Of a DNA stretch of 22,804 nucleotides, positions 1-12,000 are shown piece by piece. The notes beneath the pieces were generated by a model that ran no database searches, was not told where the DNA came from, and saw only the letters and a program-made list of their open reading frames with translations. Where the stretch lies: the NCBI GenBank assembly GCA_943704425.1, contig CALSCP010002235.1, forward strand, positions 29,844 to 52,647. The letters are read 5' to 3'. A program made the position numbers and the translations under genes. Position 1 is the stretch's first letter. The number at the start of each line of letters is the position of its first letter. This stretch comes from Ministeria vibrans ATCC 50519 (Eukaryota; Opisthokonta; Filasterea).

Positions 1-11
1 TTTTTTTTTAG
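1..11 (+). other. End of an intron: 3' splice acceptor
   Basis: Nine or more T residues are followed by AG at 10-11. The next codon, TGC at 12, is the first cysteine of an EGF module in the frame that stays open for 12.7 kb. An in-frame TAG (9-11) would otherwise stop the protein exactly at the EGF start, so a phase-0 acceptor is the simplest reading. The upstream exon should end with the Asp-x-Asp-Glu start of this EGF. Confidence 0.75.
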
Positions 12-3000
12 TGCGCTTCAAGCCCGTGCAGCAACGGCGGCACTTGCAGCGAAGGATTCAACTCGTTTTCTTGCACTTGCCTCTCAGGTACTACCGGCGT
101 CAACTGTGAGGAAGACATCGACGAGTGTGACTCGAGCCCGTGCACCAACGGTGGTAGCTGCGTCGAGTCGGGTACCTTTGACAGCTACTCCTGTCTGTGC
201 CATCTCGCCTACACTGGTACACACTGCGAGAACGAAATCATCGAATGCGATTCGTCGCCCTGCGTTGTCAGTCAAACTGAGTCGTGCGTCGAGAACCTGG
301 GCTCGTTCACGTGCCGCTGCCTTCCCGGCTACACGGGCACCCAGTGCGAGTCTGAGATTGACGAATGTGCCTCGGCGCCATGCACAAATGGCGGTACCTG
401 CACAGACGACATTGACCAGTACTCGTGTACTTGCGTCGCCGGTTTCCAGGGTACGCACTGCCAGGAGGACGTCGACGAGTGTGCGTCCAACCCATGTCAG
501 AACGGTGGTACCTGCTCCGAAGGTTCCATGGCCAACTTTTGGGAGTGCACTTGCGCCGCTGGCTGGACCGGCACTACTTGCAGCATCGATATTGACCACT
601 GTACGTCGCTTCCATGCCAGCATGCCGGTACGTGCCTCAACAACCCCTGGGGCGATGGCTACGCGTGCGTCTGTGCCGCCGGCTACACCGGTTTGCACTG
701 CGAGACCAACATTGACGAGTGTACCTCCAACCCGTGCCACAATGGTGCAGGCTGCAACGACGGTGTCGCCTCGTACACATGCACTTGCACCACCGGCTGG
801 ACGGGCACCCACTGTGAAACTGACATTCCCACATGCATGATGTCCGACTGCCTCAACGGCGGCACTTGCGTCGAGGGAATCGGTGCAATGCCCAACTCGT
901 GCAATTGCGCCGCCGGCTACACCGGTGAAATGTGTGAATCGCTCATTGACGAATGTGCCTCGTCACCTTGTGCCTACGGTGCCGACTGCGATGAGGGTGT
1001 CTTCCGTCCCAACGTGCCCCAGCCCAACACCGTATTCAATCCCGTCGAGCTGTCCACGCCAGGCCCCGCTCGCATTGTCGGCTGGAATTTTACCGTTGCT
1101 CATCCCATGACACTCACGCATCTTGGTACTTACGATCACGACAGCGACGGCCTTGCCCACGATCACATTGTGACCCTTTGGCACTCCAACTCGTCCCTCA
1201 TCACCTCGGCAACCATCGGCATGTCGACCAGCATGATCCACAATGGCTTCCGCTTTGAGTCCATTCCGCCTCTCTCCCTCGAGGTTGGCGCCACTTACGT
1301 GCTCACATCGCTCTACCCGACGGTCGCCTCAACCAACGACCTCTACGTTCGATACGGCAACCCTTTCCCCGCCACGACACGTTTCACCTTCCACTCGCGC
1401 CTCCTGTGCGTCAGCTATGGCGGCCCCATCTCCAACACCTTCCCCGCGTGCGACGACAGCGACGAGGCACTCGGTCGCTTCGGTCCCATGTTCATCGAGG
1501 GCACCCCCGAACTGCCCATCGACTACTACCGTTGCAACTGCCCCGCTGGCCTCACTGGCATCAACTGTCAGATCAACCTCGACGACTGCACCTCGTCGCC
1601 CTGCACCAACAGCGGTACTTGCGTTGACGGCATTGTCTCCTACACTTGCACCTGCCCCGTTGGCTATACCGGTATTCATTGCGAGGAGGACATGGACGAG
1701 TGCATCTCCATGCCCTGCCAGAACGGCGCCACATGTTCGCCAGGCACCGCCTCCTTTTCGTGCATGTGCATGCCCGGCTACGCCGGCACGCTCTGCGACC
1801 AGGACATTGACGAGTGTGCCTCGGACCCCTGCCAGTATGGCGCTACCTGCCACGACTTTGTGAACGGCTACACGTGCACCTGTCAGAGCGGCTACACCGG
1901 CACCACGTGCCAGAACGACATCAACGAGTGCACCTCGTTGCCCTGTGCCAACGGCGGCACCTGCACCGAAGGTGACTCATTTGCCGTCGAAGTTGACGGC
2001 ACCTCGGATGTGGTCGCGACGGGACACCCGCGCATGATTGGATGGACATTCACCACGGTCACTGACTTTACGCCTCGTCGCTTGTGCGTCTACGACAGCG
2101 GCCAAGACGGTCTCGCCGGGTCGCACACAGTCGGTCTGTGGACCGTCACCGGCGACGAAATTGCCTCAGTCACTGTCACCACCTCGTCACCGCTCTTTGG
2201 TCAGTTCCGCTGCGAGACCATTCCCAACTTGCCTGTCCTCGCCGCCGGCGAGCACTGCATTCTCGGAGCCTACTACAGCGGTGCAGGCCTGGGCGATGCC
2301 TACATTCACGACGACTCACCCATCCCCCCGGTGGGCTCCGTCTTTACTTTTGTCGAGAGCTACGTGTGCCTCGATCTCAGCGCCAGCGGCTACGGTTTCC
2401 CGCTCTGCTCCGACTTTGAGACGACCGAGGGCAACTTTGGGCCGTACATTGAGTACACCATTGGAGCCGGCAATGCCGACCAGTTTGTCTGCGATTGCCC
2501 GCCTGGCTATTCCGACGCACAGTGCGCGACCAACACTGACGAGTGCTCGTCGGACCCCTGCATGAATGGCGCCACATGCCACGACGGCATCAACAGCTAC
2601 ACCTGCTCGTGTACACCCGGCTTTGTTGGCACCCATTGCGAGAGCGACATCATTGAGTGTGCCTCCACACCCTGCCAGAACGGCGCCACCTGCAACGAAA
2701 TCACACCCGGCTCGTTCACGTGCTTGTGCAGCGCTGGCTACACTGGTGCTCAGTGTCAGGTGGACATCAACGAGTGCGCTTCGTCGCCCTGTCTTAACGG
2801 CGCCCCGTGCAGTCAGGGAACTGCCGCCAACTATTGGGAGTGTACATGCTTGCCGGGCTACACCGGCACCCAGTGCGAGACGGACATTGACGATTGCGCA
2901 GGGTCGCCCTGTCAAAACGGCGGTACCTGCAGCGATGGTGTCTTCACTTTTACATGCGCTTGCGTTCCTGGCTACACTGGCCCTACGTGCGCAACGGACA

Positions 3001-6000
3001 TTAACGAGTGCTCGTCGACCCCCTGCGCAAATGGTGGCAGCTGTTCCACTCCCATTGTGAATGCGTTCGAGTGCAGCTGCCCCCCAGGATACACTGGTAA
3101 TGTCTGCCAGACGGACATCAACGAGTGTAGCTCGTTTCCCTGCCTCAACGGTGCCACGTGCAGCACTCCTCAAGCGGCAGCCTTCTCGTGTGCCTGCGCT
3201 CCCGGCTACACTGGCAACCAGTGCCAGACGGACATCAACGAGTGCGCGTCAAACCCGTGTCATAACGCGGGCACGTGCAGTCAGCCTGTGCCGGGCCAGC
3301 ACAGCTGTACCTGTGTTGCGGGCTACACCGGCACTCTGTGCGATATTGACATTAACGAGTGCTCCTCATCCCCGTGCACCAACGGTGGCACTTGCAGCCA
3401 AGGCACTTCCGTTGATTTCTGGGAGTGCACTTGCGTCGCCGGTTTCACCGGCACTCAGTGTGAGGTCGACATCGACGAGTGTGCGTCGTCGCCCTGCACC
3501 AACGGCGGTACTTGCGACGAGGGTAGCATGGCCAACTTCTGGCAGTGCACCTGTGTCGCCGGTTTCACTGGCACCCAATGCGAGAGCGACATTGACGAGT
3601 GTGCGTCGTCGCCCTGCACCAACGGCGGTACTTGTAACGAGGGTAACATGGCCAACTTCTGGCAGTGCACCTGTGTCGCCGGTTTTACTGGCACCCAATG
3701 CGAGAGCGACATTGACGAGTGTGCTTCTTCCCCGTGCACCAACGGCGGCACTTGCGACGAAGGTAACATGGCGGACTTTTGGCAGTGTACCTGCAGCGCA
3801 GGCACCACCGGACAAAACTGTGAGACGGACGTGGTTGAGTGCGCGAGCACGCCATGCCAAAACGGCGGTTCTTGTCATGAGGACGCGGGCCTGGGCAGCT
3901 TTTACTGTGTTTGCATCCCGGGCTTTACTGGGGTCGACTGTGCCATCAACATCAACGACTGTCTGTCGCACCCTTGCCGCAACGGTGGCACTTGTGTCGA
4001 CCTTGTCAATTCCTTCCATTGCCAGTGCACCAGCCCTTGGGAAGGTGTCCTGTGCGAAAGCGAGGTTGACGAGTGCAACTCGAACCCGTGCGCCAACGGC
4101 GGAACCTGTACCGATCTCTTTGATGCCTTCTCGTGTGCCTGCGTCAACGGTTGGGAGGGTGTGCAGTGCGAGTCGCAAGTCAACGAGTGCTCGTCGTCCC
4201 CCTGCTCCAACGGCGCCACTTGTACCGACTACTCGGTTGTGCCGCCCAACATGGACACGGGTTACTGGGTAGGCTACAGCTGTACCTGTGCCAGCGGCTT
4301 TTCGGGTGTCCATTGCGAGACAGAGCTTGACGAGTGCGAATCGTCGCCGTGTGTCAACGGTGCCACTTGCATTGACATGGTTGACGCTTTCTTCTGCTCG
4401 TGCGTCGCCGGCTTCACCGGTGCCCAGTGCGAATCAATCCACGACGAATGCTCGTCGTCGCCATGCGAGAACGGCGCCACGTGTCTCAATGCCAATGCGC
4501 CTTTCCTCTCCGACATGTTCTCCACCGAAGGCTACAACACCATTGCGATCCAATCGACAGGCGTCGTCAACCCCATGGGCGCACCGGTTCTCTGGGGCTG
4601 GGACCACTTTGGCATGCGCACACTCTTCCCGACCACCGCCAACTACTGGCGTCATGTGCGCTCCGGCAACACCTTCACCTGTGGCATCACCAAGGCGAAC
4701 GGCACCGTCGAGTGCTACGGCAACCCGGTTGTGACCGGTGCGGTGCCCAGCGGTGTCTTCACCCAGTTGGACGCCGACTGGACTCACGTGTGCGGTCTGA
4801 AGACGGACGGCAAAGTCGAATGCTGGGGTGAGGCGGGTCGCATCACGCCCTTTGAAAGCTTCAGCAACTTTAAGCAGATTTGCACGGGCGAGACCCTCTC
4901 ATGCGGCATCCGTGAAGACGGCACCTCCTTCTGCGGACGCCGTCCCGACCTCATTGGCATGTCGGGTCTGCCTGACATCACACCGCCGGTCAACTCGGAG
5001 TACTCGAGCATCACCTGCGGCAAGTACCACGCCTGCGGCCTGCGCATCGACACGCAACGTGTCGAGTGCTGGGGCGAGGACTACTTTGGGGTTGTGTCGG
5101 GCGCTCCCGCCACCACCCTTTTCAGCAATGTCGATGCGGGCGCACGTGTTACGTGCGGTGTCGAAGTGGGCTCGGGCAACGTCAAGTGCTGGGGTGAGAC
5201 CTCGTATGGTGTCACCGGTGCGTGGCCGGATGCTCCCTACGAATATGTGCAGGCTGGCGAGCGCCACGGGTGTGCCGTGCACACCAATGGCTCGGTGACG
5301 TGCATTGGCAAGGACGGTGTGGGCATTCCCTCGACGGTTGTGCCCGCCGGCCTCGTAGTTGCCGGCTACGGTGGCGAGACACGTCTCGACTTCTACGACT
5401 GTGTCTGCCCCATCGGCTACACGGGGGTCAACTGTGAGACCAATCTGGACGATTGTGACTCGTCGCCGTGCACCAACGGTGGCCAGTGCGTCGATGGTAT
5501 CTGGTCGTACCATTGCGACTGCCCCAGCGGTTTCACTGGATCTCATTGCGAGTCGGATATTGACGAGTGTAGTTCGTCGCCCTGCTCCAATGGCGCCACC
5601 TGTACCGATGGCGTCGACGGCTTTTTCTGCACGTGCGCCTCGGGCTTCACCGATGTGATCTGCTCGATGGAGATTGACGAGTGCGCCTCATCACCATGCA
5701 CCAACGCCGGCACGTGTAGCGACGCTCTTGATGGATTTGCCTGCGCCTGCCACTCGGGTTTCACCGGTGCTAGCTGCCAGACCGACATCAACGAGTGCGG
5801 ATCGTTCCCGTGTGTCAACGGCGCCACCTGCCAGGACATGGTCGACGGCTTCAACTGCGACTGTGTGCCAGGCTATACTGGCATTCGCTGCGAGACAAAC
5901 ATCAACGAGTGTGCGTCGCAGCCGTGCGTTAACGGCGCCACGTGCGACGACCAGATCAACCAGTTTGTGTGCATGTGCGTGCCCGGCTACACAGGCGTCC

Positions 6001-9000
6001 ACTGCGAGACAGACATCAACGAGTGCGCCTCGAGCCCATGCTCCAATGGTGGCACCTGCGACGACCGCCTCAACCACTTCGTCTGCATTTGCGCCTCGGG
6101 CTTCACCGGCTCGAGGTGCCAGACGGACATCAATGAGTGCGCCTCAGTACCCTGCCAGAATGGTGCAACCTGCACGGACGGCGTCGACGGCTACAGTTGT
6201 TTGTGTGTTCCTGGCTTCACCGGCATTGAGTGTGCCTGGCAAATTCAAGAGTGTGCCTCGTCGCCTTGCGTCAACGGTGGCTTCTGCATCGACAAACTCG
6301 ATGCCTTTGAGTGCACCTGTCCCAACGGCTACTCGGGTGCTCACTGCGAGATTGACATTGACGAGTGCGCCTCGTCACCTTGCTACGCCGGGCAGGGATA
6401 CTGCCACGACCTGCTCGACGGCTACAACTGTGCGTGCCACGACGGATTTGTTGGTGTGCACTGCGAGACGGACGTGGACGAGTGCGCCTCGTCGCCGTGC
6501 GACTCGATTGGTACGGACGGCTGCGAAAACCGCGTGCCATACTGGCACTGCCGTTGCAAGGCTGGCTTTTACGGCGTCCGTTGCGAGACCAACATTAACG
6601 AGTGTGCCTCAAACCCGTGCCGCAACGGTGGTGTTTGCAACGACGCTGTGGACGGCTACCATTGCACTTGTCCGCCCAACCATACTGGTTTTAACTGCGA
6701 CAGCGATCTTACAGCCGTCTCGCCCATTCTCGACCATCCCACATCGTGCTCGTTCGAGACCGACCCGTCCCTCGGCTACGACATGTGCCGCACCATCTGG
6801 GGCTGGATTAACCGCGCCTCGTACGCCATCACCTACTCGGCCAGCACGCCCGAAAACGAATTCTCACCCGCTCCCACCTACCGCGGCCAGCCAGCAACCT
6901 TCTCGCCCGGTCGCGTCTTCTCGGCTCTCATTGTCGACGAGCCGTGCACCACGGACATTGTGCGCTGGACCATTGGCATGGAAACCACCACGGCTGGTGT
7001 TAAACACATCAGCATGGAGTGCGGCGTGTGCGGCGGTTGCCGCAACGGCGGCTACTGCGACCAGTACACGCCGACCTGCATCTGTGCGCCCGGCTACACA
7101 GGCGGCGCCTGCGAGACAGACATTGACGAGTGCGCGTCGGAGCCGTGCCAGCATGCCTCCACCTGTGTCGATGGTGTCGACGGCTACCAATGCATCTGCT
7201 CCGCCGGCTTCACCGGCCCCAATTGCGAGTCGGACATTGATGAGTGCGCTTCGTCCCCTTGCTCGCTCATTGGCACGGCCACGTGCAACGACAACATCAA
7301 CTACTTCACGTGCACCTGCAAGCCGGGTTATGAGGGTGCTCTTTGCGAACTGAACACCAACGAGTGTGCCTCAGACCCATGCGACCCGCGTGGTACCATC
7401 GCCAACGGCTGCGTCGACCTTGTGGCGCGCTGGCAATGTCAGTGCAAGACGGGCTACACGGGCTACCGTTGCCAGACGGACATCAACGAGTGCGCGTCGC
7501 AGCCTTGCCAACACGGCGGCTACTGTGGCGACGAGGAGGGACGCTTCCGCTGCTACTGTCTCCTCGGCTACACGGGCACTCGCTGCGAGACGGACATTAA
7601 CGAGTGCGACTCGTCGCCATGCCGCAACGGTGCCACTTGTCATGACGTGCTCGCCGCCTTCCACTGTAACTGCGCGCCGGGCTTCACTGGTGTCCAATGT
7701 GAGCAGGAGATCAACGAGTGCGCCTCAAACCCCTGCTCACTCTTTGGCACCTGCTTCGACCTCATCAACGCATATGTGTGCCAGTGCGATGCGGGCCACG
7801 AGGGTGACCACTGCGAGATCAATCTGTGCTACCACACCGTGTGCAAGAATGGCGGTACCTGCTCAAACCCACTCGGCCGCGATGTGTTCTGCCAGTGTCT
7901 GCCCGGTTTCACCGGCGAGTTGTGCCAGACGGACATTGATGAGTGCGCGTCGTCGCCGTGCGATGCGCCTGGCACACACTTCTGCTACGACGAGGTGGAC
8001 CGCTTCCGTTGCATCTGCAACCCCGGGTACACCGGCAACCGCTGTGAGGTTGAAATCAACGAGTGCGCCTCAAACCCGTGCCACAATGGTGCCACGTGCC
8101 TCGATGCCATCGACTCGTACCTGTGCTACTGCGTGCCCGGCTACACCGGCACCCACTGCGAGACAAACATTCCCGAGTGTCTCAGCTCGCCGTGTCAGAA
8201 TGGTGCCACGTGCAACGACCACGTCAACTCGTTCTCCTGCTCGTGCTCCATTGGCTACGCCGGCGACCTGTGCGAGACGCTCGTGGACGAGTGCGCCTCC
8301 AACCCGTGCATCAACCACCGCATGTGCTGGGACCGCCTTGGCTACTACGACTGCGAGTGCTTGCCCGGCTGGCGTGGCCAGCAGTGTGAGATCAACGTCG
8401 ATGAGTGTGCCTCGAACCCCTGCAAGTATGGCGCGACGTGCATCGACCTTGTCAACGCCTACCGCTGCACATGCCCTCCAGGTCTCACCGGCACCAATTG
8501 CGACGTTGAGATTGACGAGTGCCAGTCGTCGCCGTGCCTCGGCGGCTTTTGCACCGACGTCTTCAATGGATTCCTGTGCACGTGCCTCTCCGGATACACC
8601 GGTGTGTTGTGCGACGAGAATGCCAACGAGTGCGCGTCGAACCCTTGCCTTAACGGCGGCCAGTGCGTCGACCACTTCAACTTCTTCTCGTGCAGCTGCG
8701 CCAGTGGCTGGCAGGGACACTTGTGCCAGATCAACGTCAACGAATGCGACTCGTCGCCTTGTCAGCACTACGGCACCTGTACCGACCAAATTGACGGCTA
8801 TACGTGCGCCTGCCACCCGGGCTTCACCGGTCCCAACTGCGACCTTGACTTTGACGAGTGCATTTCGAACCCGTGTCATAACGGCGGATCGTGCCGCAAC
8901 GGCATCGTCTCCTTCTCGTGCGACTGCCCCAGCGGCTGGACCGGCAATCTTTGCCTCGAGATTGACGAGTGTGCTTCGTCGCCGTGTCAAAACACAGGCA

Positions 9001-12000
9001 CATGCGTCGACCAGCTTGGCGGTTTCTATTGTAACTGCCCTCTGGGCACTGCCGGACCTCTGTGCCAGATCAACTTCCCCGACTGTGTCAGCGCACCTTG
9101 CCTCAACGGCGCTACCTGCGTCGACGGCCTGACCACCTACTCGTGTGCGTGCGCCCCCGGCTTTACCGGCACCCATTGCGAGGAGGACATCAATGAGTGT
9201 GCCTCGAATCCATGCGAAAATGGCGCGACGTGCAACAACAACATTGGCGAGTTTGTGTGCGACTGTGCGCCCGGCTGGGAGGGTGTCCAGTGCAACGTTG
9301 ACACGGACGAGTGTCTGTCGGCCCCGTGTCTCTTCGGCGCGTCATGTGTCGACCACCTCAATGGATTCTCGTGCGAGTGCAGCGCAGGCTACACCGGCGC
9401 CGTGTGCCAGACTGACATTGACGAGTGTGCCTCGTACCCGTGTGTCCACGGAGGAACCTGCCACGATCACATTGACGGCTATGTTTGCTCGTGCCCCAAC
9501 GGCTTCCTGGGCATTCACTGCGAGACGGACATTGACGAGTGTGCCTCGGCTCCGTGCCAGAATGGCGCCGCCTGCATTGACCTCGCCAACAGCTACTCGT
9601 GCACGTGCCTCGCCGGCTTTGAGGGCACGCACTGCGAGACCAACATTAACGAGTGTGCTTCGGCACCGTGCGAGAATGGCGCCACATGCCACGACCAGAT
9701 CAATGGCTACACGTGCGCCTGTGTGCCAGGCTACACGGGCGCCGAATGCCAGACGGACATCAACGAGTGTGCTTCGTTCCCGTGCCAGAACGCTGCCACA
9801 TGCATCGATCAGGTGAACGGCTACTCGTGTGTGTGCGCGCCCGGATGGAACGGCGTCCACTGCGAGATCAACATCAACGAGTGCGCTTCGGTGCCGTGCC
9901 AGAACGGCGCCACCTGCAACGACCGTGTCAACAACTACGTCTGTGTGTGCGCCGCCGGCTACACTGGCACGCACTGCGACGCAGACATCAACGAGTGTGC
10001 ATCAAACCCCTGCGTACACGGCAGCTGCAGCAACCTGCTTGATCATTTTGTGTGCACATGTGAGCCTGGCTGGATGGGCAGCCGCTGTGACTCAGACACG
10101 GATGAGTGTGCGTCCGACCCGTGCCACGCCGACAATACGGCCATGTGTGACAATAGCCTCAATGCCTTCAAGTGCGTGTGCAAGCCGGGCTTTGAGGGTA
10201 CCTTGTGCCAAACGGAGATCAACGAGTGCGCCACCTACCCGTGCGCCAACGGTGGCATCTGCTTCGACGGAGTGGCCGAGTACCGATGCGTGTGTCAGCC
10301 CGGCTGGACTGGCACTCAGTGCAAGATTGACGTGCTCGAGTGCGCGTCGCAGCCCTGCCAGAATGGAGCAACATGCGTCGAGGGACAGAACGTCTTTGGA
10401 TGCGAATGTGTCGCGGGCTACACGGGCGCCACGTGTGCCGTCGACATTAACGAGTGTGCGTCGCAGCCTTGTCAGAATGGCGCCACCTGCGTCGATCACC
10501 TCGACGGCTACTCGTGCCAGTGCCGCCCGGGCTGGACCGGTGTCACCTGTGGCGATGATGTCCCCGAGTGCCAAAGCTCGCCGTGCCAGAACTTTGCGAC
10601 ATGTTTTGAGGGCACCAACGAGTTTGCTTGCGCCTGCGCCACTGGCTTTACGGGCACTCTCTGCGAGATCAATATCGACGAGTGTGCCCCGCAGCCCTGC
10701 GCCAACGGCGGTACCTGCCTCGACGTCGTCAACGGCTACAACTGTGTGTGTGTTGCGGGTTTCATTGGCTCATGGTGCAAGATCAACATTGACGAGTGCG
10801 CCTCTCAGCCGTGCACCAACGGAGGCCACTGCTACGACCGTGTCAATGGCTACGACTGTGAATGCCCGCTTGGCTATACGGGCGCCCAGTGCGAGAGCGA
10901 GATCCAAGAGTGCGCATCGATGCCGTGCCAGAACACGGGCACGTGCCACGACCTTGTCGATGGCTACTCGTGCGAGTGTCCGCTCGGTGTGGTCGGTGTG
11001 CACTGTCAGACGGACATTGACGAGTGTGCGTCGTCGCCGTGTGCCAATGGCCAGTGCAACGATCACTTTGGCAGCTTTACCTGCACTTGCAACGCCGGTT
11101 GGACTGGCTTCACCTGTGCTTTTGACATTATGGAATGCCAGTCGTCACCGTGCCAGAACGGCGCCACATGTGTCGAGGGCACCGACGCCTACCGCTGTCT
11201 CTGCCTCGACGGCTTTGACGGCGACTACTGCCAGTTCAACCGCGACGACTGTGCTTCGCAGCCGTGTGCCAATGGCGCCACCTGCGAGGACCACTTTGGC
11301 TACTACACGTGCACGTGTGCGCTTGGGTTTGTCGGCACCGAGTGTTTGGTGAACGTTGATGAGTGCGCTTCGCAGCCGTGTGTGCACGGTGCATGTGTCG
11401 ACGGTGTCAACGGTTTCACTTGCTCGTGCGACCTTGGCTACTACGGACTGCTGTGCGACTCGCTTATCGACTACTGTCTGTCGAATCCGTGTTCGTCGCA
11501 CGGCACCTGCGACTCTCGCACCGGTGGCTACGTGTGTGTGTGCGCAACGGGCTTTTCGGGCCACGATTGCTCGACTCTGACAAGCTCGTGCTCGCCCAAC
11601 CCGTGTGCCAACTCGGGCCATTGCTCCGACACGGGTCCCGGTACCTTCTCGTGTCTGTGCGTCAAGGGCTTTGCGGGGCCCACGTGTCAAGTGAACATTG
11701 ACGAGTGCGCGTCGCAGCCGTGCCTCAACGGCGCCTCGTGCGTCGACGGTGTCAACGGCTACACGTGCACCTGTGCGCCCGGCTATGAGGGCACGTTGTG
11801 CGAGCAGGAGACGAATGAGTGTGCGTCGCAGCCGTGCCAGCACCAAGGCACGTGCTCGGACCATCTCAACGGCTACTCGTGTCTGTGCCGCTCGGGCTTC
11901 TACGGTGCCCACTGCGAAAACGACATTGACGAGTGTGCGTCGAAGCCGTGCCAGAATGGCGCCACCTGCCAGAACCGTGACAACAGTTTTGTGTGTGATT

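Noticed and set aside
528-530. ATG at 528 as the start of the EGF protein
   Set aside because: It is a Met inside the fifth visible EGF (M-A-N-F-W loop). Complete EGF modules continue in frame upstream to position 12.
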